A stretch of 64,000 nucleotides of DNA from Didymodactylos carnosus (Eukaryota; Rotifera; Eurotatoria; Philodinida; Philodinidae): the NCBI GenBank assembly GCA_905250885.1, contig CAJNOQ010000048.1, forward strand, positions 26,576 to 90,575, read 5' to 3'. The notes under the pieces are model-generated. The model did not search any database and was not told where the DNA came from. It saw only the letters and a list, made by a program, of their open reading frames with translations. Within the stretch, counting starts at the first letter, position 1. The number at the start of each line of letters is the position of its first letter. A program made the position numbers and the translations under genes. Of the stretch, positions 12,888-24,361 are shown one piece after another.

Positions 12888-14767
12888 GGTATATAGCAAA
12901 TATAATAAACACCGTCATAATAATCCAAAAGAAAAAGTGATTCCAGTCAGTTTATCGAGGGTGTCTTTGACACTCACGGGAGCCCATCGCGCTGCTTTGG
13001 AACGGTGGGAGACGTCCCTGGGCTGCCGATAGTCATCTGTTTACACTGTAAACTTTACAGGGCTTTAAATCTTTCTGACTAACGAAAAGGATCACAATTT
13101 GTGCAATGCACGTACTTTTTTGATCTTCACCCGACACTGACAGGTAAAGGTATAATAAACTAAAAAAGACTAAACGAGTTTATCGAGTCTTTCGCCTCAA
13201 GTCCAAGTTCGAACCCAAGTCAAAAATATGACTCGTACCTGCCCATCTCCCTTTCAGAGAATGTACACATATTACTTTTCCTATCTCTCTTAACATGTCT
13301 TTTAGTTGCACACAAATATATGAAAGTGTCTGTCTAGTGTGTCGGTGTGTGACTTGAATATAATTACAGATCTAAATGATAAGTTAGAGGTGACTGTACA
13401 TCTTAGTAGTAACTAGTGTCTCGCAACTAATTGCTGGATTAATGATGTCTAATTGAGTCATTACACCCCAAAATACAATAACCAAGAGGTAATAATCCAA
13501 GACATACAGACGCCTAATTGACATCTATGTACTAATCCTCTATGTCTGTCAGTTCGGTACGCTTTTATGGTATACGGTGCCGCATTCAACGTGAAACTCA
13601 GAAAATGGATAGGTGGCAGCACGATCAACAGAGAGCACGACAATCAATGTGAATGATATAAAGAGCGCCACAGACAATGTGGGCTTTCATGAATTTTCTA
13701 GAAAATTTTGGAAGTCTGTGTAGGGAAGGAAGTAGTCAACCAAATTATTTGCATTACAAAGTACTTTAAGTGTCTAACTTATCATTTTCAGTAAATTATT
13801 ATACTTTGCTACCTTATTATTCACAATCGAACAAAGTCTACTTTGGTATTTTGAGTTCAAAATGGTCAATACAATGTATTACTGAAAACTTGAAATACTT
13901 AAAAGTCATCCCGTGCAGTTTTGCCCGAGACCTGCTAGTTTAACATATAAAAATAATTAAAAATGCATCTCGAATAACTAAATTATGCCAATACATTTTT
14001 TAATCATCACGACACCTTATCAGGCATTTTTTATTCGCACTATATGTCTGACGCAGAAGTTTCATCTAACACCGCGCATCCATCGTTTTATAACTCTAGG
14101 AAAACAACACGTCTCATGAAACCAAAACAGTTTCTGTTCAACTATCGAAAATGGCAAAAAGAATTGTAAGCACTTTGTTGGGCAGTTATCGATTCTTTTT
14201 TCATCAAAAATGGTTTGGCAAACGTGCTGGAATAATTTCAATTCAAATCTTGCTTTCCTTCTTTCTTTTAAATCTAAGCTTATAAAAAATTTTCGCTGTC
14301 CAAAAGAAATTTTTACTTGATCGATGAACTGGATTTTAATGCTCCATTTACTTTGAAACAGTACCCCTTGTCATATTTTCTATGTGAGTTGTTTCATCAA
14401 AACGCGAAACTAAAAAAATGCGCTCTAACCCGTTTTAACCCAAAACGTGCTGAAATGATTGCCGAATTTCTCAATTCTACGTTTTAGCACCTATATGAAA
14501 AAACGCATGACGCAATGATATCTTTTAAGTGCCTTTCAATGCCTTTAAATTTAATTCTCAATACTCTTAACGGAGCATTATAATGACACTTTCAAAACAG
14601 TCTTCCACATTCGAAAAAGTTAAACGTAACTAAGAAAGTAACTATGGTTTGAAAATAATATATTATTTATTGATCATATCTATTTATTAGTGTGTATACC
14701 GTCGTCAGTTATTCTCTCTTTATATATCTGTTTTATCTATGAGTGGTATTTGCCTGTCTTCATCTAG

Positions 14768-15976
14768 TTACCAACAGCAATTGATTCGAAAATAGCTAAA
14801 AAATTGACTTGTGTGACTTGTTCTCAATTCACGAATTCGTGCCTATGTCAGCATGGTGGCAGCGGTAGTATAGACTTAAATAATCATTTAGTCATATTTG
14901 ATTCATGCGATAACTTTTCAAGCGAAAAAAATTCATTTAATTATGGATCGATTTCATTGCCATCATCGACTTTCTCGTCATCATTAAAAGAACCTCAATA
15001 TTTCTTTCTTGTTCGACATGGTATCTATCTGACAACATGTTCCGAAGACGATGGACTAATTGAGCTGGGTCGCCAACAGTCATTTTATTGTGCTGATTTA
15101 ATCAATAGTTTAGCTAAAACTATTGAAACGAAGAATGGTGATCAAAATCAACGTCTATCATTCACATATGTAGAACACTCAGGATATAAACGAAGCTATG
15201 AGACTGGCTTAATTACCGGACGCCGTCTAAATGAATTACAACGGTTAACTGAATCATTTGAAAATTGTTATAGTCGTGTTGCATGCTGGAGTGAGGTAAG
15301 CGTACTAAACAGTTTTTTTCCTCTATCTTTTTTTCTATCTTAGGTACGTTCAATTAGTCGAATCAAACGACGATGGTACAAAATAAAACGTTTATTTTTT
15401 TCATCAACAAATAGCGATAAACCGCCGAAACATCATATCGTTTTTTCCCATGGAAATCTGATTAGTGGTATTGTCACTTATCTAATGTCTGGTGGACGAT
15501 GGGATAGGTTAAGATTTGGTAATTTAGCTCCCCACTGTAGTGTGACTATTCTATCTTATACAAATGGTGATTTGCTACCAATAATTGTCCTGGCACCATT
15601 TCAAGTGTCAACCATTATTCCAATTACAATTAATAATGTGAATCCGCGAAAAATGTGTTTACAAGAATTGCCTATTAACGATGATATCAATGATCAAGTA
15701 TGGAGTACAATAATCAATACAATTATTCCAAAACGTGTTGTCGGTTTGAATATGATTCATGTTGATTTGATATCAAAATTTATTCCAGGAACAGAAGAAG
15801 AAGAGGAAAAAATGAAAGTGATTATCAAACAATTTCATACGCAAATAGTAACACAAACAAATAATAGATCCTCAGGAAAAAGAGCTTTGGCATCGAATTT
15901 TGAAGAGGAAAAAGGCGAAGAAGACAGAAGCGAAAGTGGCTATAATAACAGTAAGAAAACAATTCAACATTATTAA
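14768..15976 (+). CDS. Histidine phosphatase (phosphoglycerate-mutase-like fold), 5' end unresolved
   Basis: Two exons are seen, 14768-15295 and 15344-15976, with a 48-bp intron (GTAAGC...CTTAG) in phase 0. The first follows the acceptor ATCTAG at 14762-14767 and no in-frame ATG precedes the catalytic motif, so an upstream exon is missing. About 386 residues are visible. The family uses a phosphorylated histidine in an RHG motif; here it is FFLVRHG, about 85 residues into the visible frame. YKRSYETGLITG fits the region with the second arginine, and IVFSHGNLISGIV carries the second catalytic histidine. This resembles PGAM5/UBASH3-like members rather than glycolytic mutases, but the substrate cannot be told. 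The tail is acidic and disordered (EEEEEK, EEEKGEEDRSES). ATTAAA overlaps the stop region. Confidence 0.72.
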
Positions 15977-16970
15977 AGACTCACTAACAATCACAAAAAC
16001 GGTCGAAAACATTCATATTAATTTTATACACATCTCCGACTTTAGAAGCAATCACTTTGTATAAGTTTCCATCTCAGTTGATGTATCTGTAAACGAAAAT
16101 AATTCAATCTCGGTTAATTATAATTAACTCGTCTAATTCAATCTAGAAGTAAAATAAATCTTCTTGAAATCAAGTATAGAATAGGAACAACGCATAATAG
16201 AGTCGAAGTTCAAGCATCTTGATGAATGACAAAACAATTAAAATTTAATTATTTAAAGGAAAGTCGTTGACAATGAAAAACCACAAACGCGTCTCATCAT
16301 AGTGCATGATTTCAAACTTTTTCATCCGCTAACCTAAGAAAACCGATTTGACTGGAACTTCATCTCACATCAATAAAAATTGCCAACAAGTACTGGTGGA
16401 TGACCTCATTCAATCACGATTTTCTCTTGCCGTCATATTGTCAGTAACTGACGGAGTATTTCCGAATAAGAAGCCAAGTTTAACATCTCCACTACAATCA
16501 CAATCGCAGCATACGAGATAAATCAAAAGTTTAATTCTCAGGCTCTGTTCTTTGTAGAAAACTTATGAAGATCACATTACGATCGTCCAACGGGTAAAGG
16601 AACTAGTTTAGTTAAAAATGCTTTCAGCTTCAAGTTTAAATAGTCTCAGTGCTAAAAGTGACTCTAGATACTGACTAGTCTTTGGTTTGTCCGTGTGCTA
16701 CTTGACAACTAGTCAGTTTCCGAACAAAAATTGAATTGACTAGTCAACAGTGAACTAGCCCGCCACCACCTCCTTTTTTCCAGAGACGATACTCAAAACT
16801 TTTGGGGCTACAGATAAAGTCACTGAAAAATTTTCGTCTGCTTTGGCAACGTGTCCGAATTGATAGAACCAATTTTTGTTTAATGTAAAAATCGTTTAAT
16901 CACTTAGCAAGATTTTCTTTCATTTGATTCTCTAGTGTAACTTCTTGATCCAAGAAAAAAACCAAGAAAC

Positions 16971-17914
16971 TATTATACATTTCTGAAAATAAGATGAGTG
17001 AACAAAACGCTTATAACTCCGGAACCAAAAGACCTGGAGAACTGCGGTTTTCGCATTGGAAAGAGCCGCTCGTGGGACGTTGATCCATGTAAAAAGTAAA
17101 TTTTTCCGAAGAGGTTTTCCTGATAGACCTCATCCGGTAAAACCCGTAGTACCTCAAAATTAGTCGACAAAAAGAATTTCTTTTTTCAAGCGGGTTATAG
17201 ATTATTGGCTATTCTGATTCCGAATATCACCATGCCAGCTACCCTTAGATTTTCCGAGAACAGTTTTATGGAAAACCAGTTTTTCGGAAACTCTAAAAAA
17301 TAACTAAAACCTTTTCTTAATGAGTTAGGATTGCAGCCCATAAATTTCTGATTAAAATGAGATATCTCCTAGCTCTACATGACCTTTCTTTGCAAAGTTA
17401 TCGGATTTACAAAAATTAGTTTTTTCCTTATTTCTGTAGCTTTGAGCCGCCAACGAACATTTAGGGCTTTTCGTGTAAATTCTATAACTTTGCAAAGAAA
17501 TATCGTTTAGAGCTGGGACATATCTCATTTTAATCAGAAATTTATGAGCTACAATCCTAACTCATTAAGAAAAGCTTTTGGTTATTTTTTAGAGTTTCCG
17601 AAAAACTGGTTTTCCATAAAATCGCTCTCGGAAAACTTAAGGGTAGCTGGCATGGTGATATTCGGAATCAGAATAGCCAATAATCTATAACCCGCTTGAA
17701 AAAAGAAATTCTTTTTGTCGACTAATTTTGAGGTACTACGGGTTTTACCGGATGAGGTCTACCAAGAAAACCTCTTCGGAAAAATTTACTTTTTACATGG
17801 ATCAACGTCCCACGAGCGGCTCTTTCCAATGCGAAAACCGCAGTTCTCCAGGTCTTTTGGTTCCGGAGTTATAAGCATTTTGTTCACTCATCTTATTTTC
17901 AGAAATGTATAATA
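16971..17914. repeat. Large foldback element, 944 bp
   Basis: Arms of about 440 bp (16971-17413 and 17473-17914) are inverted copies around a 60-bp loop; termini read TATTATACATTTCTG. The two arms carry the same 65-codon open frame on opposite strands with one amino-acid difference, which is a mirror effect. No transposase is visible, so any mobility would be non-autonomous. Confidence 0.92.
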
Positions 17915-17929
17915 AGATACTTTATTAGG

Positions 17930-18300
17930 CAAGGAACGTTTCTTGCTTTCTTAACGCGAGATATTGGATCAGGAAACTCAAGAAAATACTTGTTACATTT
18001 CTTGTCTCAAAAAGAAAACAAGAAGTATCTTTCTTGAGTGAGATAGTATTATTCTGGTGCTTTCTGTACTTCTTGGACAAAAAAGAAAATTTCTTACCTT
18101 ATTTTTTGGATCAAAAAATCTCATTCTATACGTTTTGGAACAAGTTCCTGATGATAGTTCTTGCATCCAGGAAAGGATAAGTTCTTGGAGGCAAGAATAT
18201 CCCAACATCTTGCTCTCTTGATATCAAGAACTTTCACTAGGGAGAAATTGATTTTTCTTGAGACAAGATCTTGTCTCCAAGAAATGAAAACAAATTCTCT
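17930..18300. repeat. Patch built from TTCTTG / CAAGAA words
   Basis: More than ten TTCTTG, CTCTTG or CAAGAA/CAAGAT half-sites occur in about 370 bp, several forming dyads such as CTTGATATCAAG and CTTGAGACAAG. A few more lie just left of the foldback (16940-16970). Confidence 0.6.
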
Positions 18301-18445
18301 ATGGAATTGTTTGTTCCATGACAAAGTGATAATATCCATAATAGTGATTGGATAAACCACTATTCTCTTTAACATCATGTAATTTCTATAATTTGCCAAT
18401 TATTATTCAAATCCAATATATACGACAATCATTCTTGATCTTTCA

Positions 18446-18598
18446 TTAATATGCGAATCGTTCTAAATAATCATCAACCGTACGCACATGTCAGTGTTCA
18501 TGTTTTCGATCAGCATCGCTAAATTCTGGTTTCAATACTTGAACATCAACGATAGTGATGTTTGTTAAATAGGTGCTATATTGAATTGAACGACCCAT
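18446..18598 (-). pseudogene. Short coding-like frame with an internal stop
   Basis: From ATG 18598 the frame reads MGRSIQYSTYLTNIT and on to a TGA at 18493, then continues open (HVRTVDDYLERFAY) to TAA at 18446. The composition looks protein-like, but the 51 codons match nothing I recognise. It could be a gene relic or chance. Confidence 0.2.
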
Positions 18599-19888
18599 AG
18601 TTTATGGACAGATTCATGCAGTTTTCTGTTCTGCTGTCGACTTCAAAATATAAAGACATTTGAATATACTCTGAATAGCTTTTGACTGGAAAGAGATGAA
18701 GGTCCGCCGTTTTCGTCATTCGATAGCCACGACAGGACACCTTTTCATAAAAAGAGGAATTCAAAAATCATTCTCCTTTATAGTTAAATAGTCCAGACTA
18801 TCCTGCTTGAAATGATAGTCAAGCGAAGTTTTTATCTTTCATAGTTTAGTTTAGGGATGGTATCGCATTTTCTGCGCGTTCTAGGATTTGTATCTGTTGG
18901 CGCCGACTGAAACATAGGTGATCGAGCATCCTGAAATCCATCACAATGTTTGTTTTTTTAAAACAGCTGAAAAAGCTCTTCATTTCTCATTTCTACATCT
19001 AAAAGGTACTATCGTGATCACATCCCAAGAATGATGACTCTTTTAAAGAGAACAGTCTGAACTGTGTCTAACCGTAGAGAAGAACCGATATATTTATATT
19101 ATATTATAAATTTATTGCATCTATAACGCCAACTTTATAAACTATAAACATGTGTTGACCATGGCTACAGTAACTTAAACATCTAGATCACGTCTGAAAA
19201 AAGTGATTGATCAATTGATCAGGCTCTCTCGTTAGATATGATTACAATGTTATGTACAACATGGAAAATTGTTACATGATCCATTTTTACATTTTATATC
19301 ATATGAATATATCTTAAATAAGCATTGATGTTTCGATGATGATAATTCACTAATAACAGACGTAGTTCTGGACGTCTATTTGTTAAGGTAGTTCTATAGT
19401 TTAGTACCGAAATGCTACTGACTCTAATTCTTCTAAAATTTATTCTGTATATTTTACAGATCTTCATTTATGTTTATTAAAATAAAAGATGATATTTCTA
19501 TCCATGCATGAGATTAATAACATTTATTAGACAAAAAACTAAGATGTTAACAAATAACTAGGCATCTCTTTCAAGAAAAAAATCTAAAAATAGCATGGCA
19601 TGATATATTTCCATATGAAATTACGTACAACAGTAGACAAACAACTGTACCTCATATGCAGATACTAAAAAGAGTGTCAATGACGTAAAAAATCAATCAA
19701 AAATCTCGGAAAAGACGAATAAGCAAAAAAATTAGCCAACATAACATGAGTAATACGAACTCGGAATGAATTAGACAAAGAATTCACGAATTATCATAAG
19801 ACGACTGAAAGAGTACATAATTAACTATTGCAAATATACTAAGCACAACAGCAAAAAAGCAGGTGATAAAGAAAGTGAAGCCCACATT

Positions 19889-19894
19889 TTTATT
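19889..19894 (-). terminator. AATAAA polyadenylation signal of the TIF1-like gene
   Basis: Reads AATAAA on the - strand, about 15 nt past the TGA stop at 19909-19911. Confidence 0.55.
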
Positions 19895-19908
19895 GCAAAC
19901 GTACCGAT

Positions 19909-22900
19909 TCAATTAATATAATGTACAATTTCTTCTGGGGCTTTTTTTCGTTTATGTTTCACTTGATATACTTGATTAGATTGGTGTGTACGCGGTTGTC
20001 TAACGGACGATGAATCATTATCTGGCATACTTCGATTTAATGCAGAACTCGTGTTTAAATATTTTTCCAATAAATTTTCGAAGTATTTTTGTAACGCTAA
20101 ACCTACTTTTGCTATTGGAGAATCAGGCTAGAAATTTAAAAAGTTAATTTACAACTTTTTTATACCATACCGATTGATACTCACGAGGTTGAATGTGGCA
20201 CAATTTTGAAATATAAGTTGAATATCAGCAATAAATTCATGAATTGATGAATAAGACTTATAAATAGAGCAAAGTTTTTCTCTTATTGTTCGAAAATCCA
20301 TCGGTCTTGTTATTATATGATAATATTCAGGTATAGTTGATGGTACTGGTTCTTGGAATGGAGAACTTCCATCATGAATATACAACTGTAAAAGAATTTT
20401 TTCACATATTTGATGTTCATGAGGTGTGAGTTCATTGCCATTTTCATGCTTTCGTTTCAATGTTAACTGTTTCGTCTCATCAATATTTTCGGATGAGTCA
20501 TTTGTCGATTGTTGCTCATCAGGTACAATTTCTGTGCAAATACCACATTTAAATTCACCATTCGGTAAAACATCAAGTGGTGGCACATGACAGTCGATAT
20601 GATATCTAAAAACAATCCAAATTTATCTGAGAAAGAAAGGCTGGGCAAAAACTTAAACCAGTTCGTTAAGACTTCTAATTATCTAGAATTATAGTTTCAA
20701 GCCATAGACGAGGCCGAGAAACACTAGATTACTATCCTATGTCTGGAAAGAAAAAAGAATAGACTCCGATGTTTCTTGAATAACGTTTAACAGAAAAGTG
20801 GTAGAGGCTTGATGACTTCGTCCTACCAAGAAGTCTTCGGAAGCCAAGACCTGAGCGCATCTTTTCATCATGAAAGTCATTTTGAAAATCTTCTTTCAGA
20901 GTGGGTTTTTCAGAGGATCTTTAGAACATCCTCATGTTATTACTAAAAAACTTTTAATAAAATATCTTTTTGTTTGCATGGGTAGGTAGTCTAAAATGTC
21001 CTCTTCAAAATGGGAGTCAAACAAGACCTTAATTTTAGCGGTTCGTTCGTGGTATCGGACTTCACTAGAGTCCCATCTGTGACTTGAAGTGATCTTGAGA
21101 TCGCATGGAATATACGTAATCGATCATGCTGAATCTCGTGACAATGTTTGTTTTTAGGAAAGAATCCCAAAATCTGGTGAAAACTGAGTTTTATAAAAAG
21201 TGGACTTTCCAGGTTATTTCCACTTAATATTAAAAAAATTATATATCACTCAAAAAACATCAGAACGAACTCAAAACTTCAGAATGTAGAGTATTTATGC
21301 TATTCTATATCATACTTAAGAGAAATCTAGAAAAACAAGTTTACAAAACTCGATAGTTTTACGAAAGGATTTCTGACAAACGTTAGAATAAAAATGACTT
21401 TTTCGATGACATAATCACATTTACCAAATAAATTTAGCCGTACCCTGCAGTTTTAAGTTCATTCTAATGTTTTTTATGTGATATGTAAATTTGGGACTTC
21501 AGTGAAGTCCAATACCACGAACGAACCGCTAAAAATTAAGATCTTATTTGACTCCCATTTTGAAGAGGACATTTTAGACTACCTACCCATGCAAACAAAA
21601 AGATATTTTATTAAAAGTTTTTTAGTAATAACATGAGGATGTTCTAAAGATCCTCTGAAAAACCCACTCTGAAGGAAGATTTTCAAAATGACTTTCATGA
21701 TGAAAAGATGCACTCAGGTCTTGGCTTCCTCAAGATGAAGACATCAAGCCTCTACCACTTTTCTGTTAAACGTTATTCAAGAAACATCCGAGTCTATTCT
21801 TTCTTCTTTCCATATACAACACATAGTGAATGTTTCCTAGTACATTAATATTGTTCATTTGATAATTGTAGCTATTAGTCAATATCCACTGTTACAATAC
21901 GTACACTCTCGGACAAATGTCACAGCAGAGAAGATCTCCACCTGTTCGACAGACTGCACAGAAATCTAAACAATACAAGTGAACATGTATTTATATATGT
22001 TAAAGAGTAGTAATATTAATCTTTACCATCACTTGTATCTAGAACTTGTTGCTGCTGTTGTTGTTGTTCAGCAACTAGTGTATTTTGTTGCTCTACTTGT
22101 TCGATAAGAGATGATTTTTGATCCTAGAATTGACAATATTTTACTATAATGGAATAAAACATCGTATATCTGTTATGTACTTGTTGCCCATTTGTTGTTT
22201 GTTCTTGGCTCTGATGAAAGTCTACGTATGTCTGAAAAAATATTAGAGTATTCTTCTAGCATCTGTCATTTCTAGTTCTAAACTAATATACCGTGGGATT
22301 ACTACTTGTATTTTGATAATTCGTTTGAATCTTTGGCAATCTAGATAAAATAAACAGTTACCAGAAAAAAGATAATATACTACACAACGCTTTATAATTC
22401 CTTACTCGGACTGCATTCTATGTTGATCATTTCTTCTGATAGCCATACGACTATTATCGACGTTTTCTGAATCGGATATCTGATTATGTTCATCCAATGT
22501 ACTATCATTGTTTATCATTTTGTGTTCTGAAATAGCATAAATTTCTTTTTTAATCTAAGATGAGTGAATTATTAACTTTACCTTTATGGTTGGTTTGATT
22601 TAATATTTCTCGGCTATTTTTTATAATTAAATCTGGTTTTTGTTGATGTGCTTTAGTGACTGGTTTTCCATTTACGAACAAAATACCTAATTTTGAGATT
22701 ACTGGTCGAAATCGGTCTGGTTCGAATTGAAATGATAACTGAAATTGATTTGAAGACTTTGACCATCTATAACTATCATTCAGTATATCATTAAGACGAT
22801 TGGATATCGAACGTATTGAAGATAATAAGGCAATTTTATTGCCTAAAATTACTCAACATATCGAACTATGTCAGTGATATGTAGTGAAAACTCAGTAAGT

Positions 22901-24361
22901 TATTTACCTGTATTCACTGCTTCATCTGTAAATTCAAGCGAATGATCAACATTTTGAATAAATTGATCAAGACGATTTTGTCTGAAACAAAACTAGATAT
23001 TCACTATATAGGTACTTGGATCACTCAGTATACTTTGCGTAACTGTACCTTACTTTTCTGAACATTGAATTCGTGCCTTTTCGCATATAGCATTCATATC
23101 GTTAATCAACTCTTTACATACATTGCTCACTTCAGATATAATATGCATACCAAACACTTTAATATCATTAATTACCTTAAACAAAACAATAATATGATAA
23201 TGAAATACGTATCTTAACTGTTTTTTCCATATACTTGCACTTCAGCAGTATCAATAACTTGACCACGTTGAGCCGTTGCAATCTGACATCTGTCTAACAT
23301 TGTTCGACATTCTCTAACTTTACTCATTAATGATCGTAAATTTTTACGTTGTGAATGAACGGCCGTATCAATAAACATATATCGATGATCTGTGTGTTGT
23401 TCTAGCTGACAATCATGGCAAATCAATAAATTACAATCTTCACAATAGAAACGGATCAATTCTTGTTTATGAATCTAAAATGTCAAAAGATTTTTCTTAA
23501 TATATTTTCATTATAAGAAAAAATAGAATACCGAACAATATATTAATTTATCATGTCGAGTTGCCTGATCAAAACCTTTCTGAATGACAATATGATCTTT
23601 TGTTAAACGAACACGCGAATGAGCATTTTTACATTCTTCACAAAGCCAATCATGACAATTATTGCAGTACCTAGAGTAAAACAGAAGTGCTAAGATTATC
23701 AGAAGAAAGGTCAATAAACTAAAACATCTATACCAGTCACTAATATTTCCTTCTTCACAATTGTGACACGTCCGTTTTACACGAGGTACATCATTAATGG
23801 TTTGTTCAATTTGTGATTGTCCATTGTCGCTGTCTTCATCATTTGTTAAATATAAATTATCGCATATCATATCTGATCGATTTGTATAATGACAAATTGA
23901 ACATTTGTATGTACTACCTAATAAAATAAAAAAATAATCAAATCAACCGAACAGAATACAAAGAGTGATTTTTTTTAATGAGACAAATACTAACGTACTA
24001 TTTTAGAAGACTAAGAATACGAGCAAGTTATTTATGACTCCTTACGAGCCATTGAGTGCAAAAACAAAATGCTTTGATACATACCAAGCGGTTCGCGCAG
24101 TGATGGTAAACAGTTTTCACAAACGGAATGTAAACATGCTAATAATTTTGGTGATCTATCACGGAGAGATTCTTGACAAAGAAAACATGTCTGTGGTCGA
24201 ATAGTATTATCTGTATCTTTTATCTTATCATTTTCACCCTGTAACGGTGTTAAAGCTTCGCTCTTTTTGTTCATCGATGGTTCTTCAATAGAAAACGAAC
24301 TATTCAACGTGGGTTCTATAGCGGTTACTTCCGACATCTGTGGATACGCATCAAGATTCAT
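19909..24361 (-). CDS. TIF1/TRIM33-type protein: RING, two B-boxes, coiled coil, PHD, bromodomain
   Basis: Fourteen exons: 24361-24085, 23917-23734, 23670-23532, 23474-23235, 23175-23054, 22981-22908, 22842-22582, 22526-22406, 22340-22306, 22231-22181, 22125-22027, 21965-21905, 20605-20185, 20127-19909. They sum to 768 codons. RING at about 59-104 (CFLC, CLHSVCENC, CSIC); B-box 1 at about 135-185 (CHNCEEGN, YCNNCHDWLCEEC); B-box 2 at about 205-240 (FYCEDCNLLICHDC); a coiled coil follows to about 345. PHD at 535-580 (FCAVCRTGGDLLCCDICPRV then YHIDCHVPPL, rejoined across intron 12); bromodomain at about 614-725 (EYYHIITRPMDF, FQNCATFN). This order defines the TIF1 family (TRIM24/33, fly bonus): nuclear cofactors reading histone H3. 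ATG 24361 sits 3 nt after an acceptor, so a noncoding 5' exon exists. The exon 9 donor is ambiguous (see findings). Intron 12 (1299 bp) holds a foldback. Confidence 0.88.
20744..21812. repeat. Foldback element in intron 12 of the TIF1-like gene, 1069 bp
   Basis: Arms 20744-21075 and 21492-21812 are inverted copies with scattered mismatches and small indels, around a 416-bp centre. The centre has no recognisable coding frame. Confidence 0.9.

Larger units (their letters stand above)
10837..14767. other. Intergenic repeat mosaic
   Basis: No intact gene is supported in about 3.9 kb. Identified contents are listed separately: a foldback (11084-11450), one copy of a 340-bp inverted pair (12272-12611) and a perfect palindrome (12836-12887). 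The patch 12945-13070 is GC-richer and looks like mobile-element debris. The rest is unremarkable AT-rich sequence. Confidence 0.5.
15977..19908. other. Intergenic repeat mosaic
   Basis: No intact gene in about 3.9 kb. It contains a 944-bp foldback (16971-17914), a TTCTTG/CAAGAA-rich patch on both sides of it, and a short broken frame at 18446-18598. A few CTCAGTTGA/CTCGGTTAA dyad words occur near 16073-16140. Confidence 0.5.

Noticed and set aside
13195-13235. GTTCGAACCC resembling a tRNA B box
   Set aside because: No acceptor stem, D-arm or anticodon arm can be folded around it.
16973-17912. Two 65-codon open frames encoding nearly the same peptide on opposite strands
   Set aside because: They lie in the two arms of the foldback and mirror each other by inversion; no splice or promoter context supports a gene.
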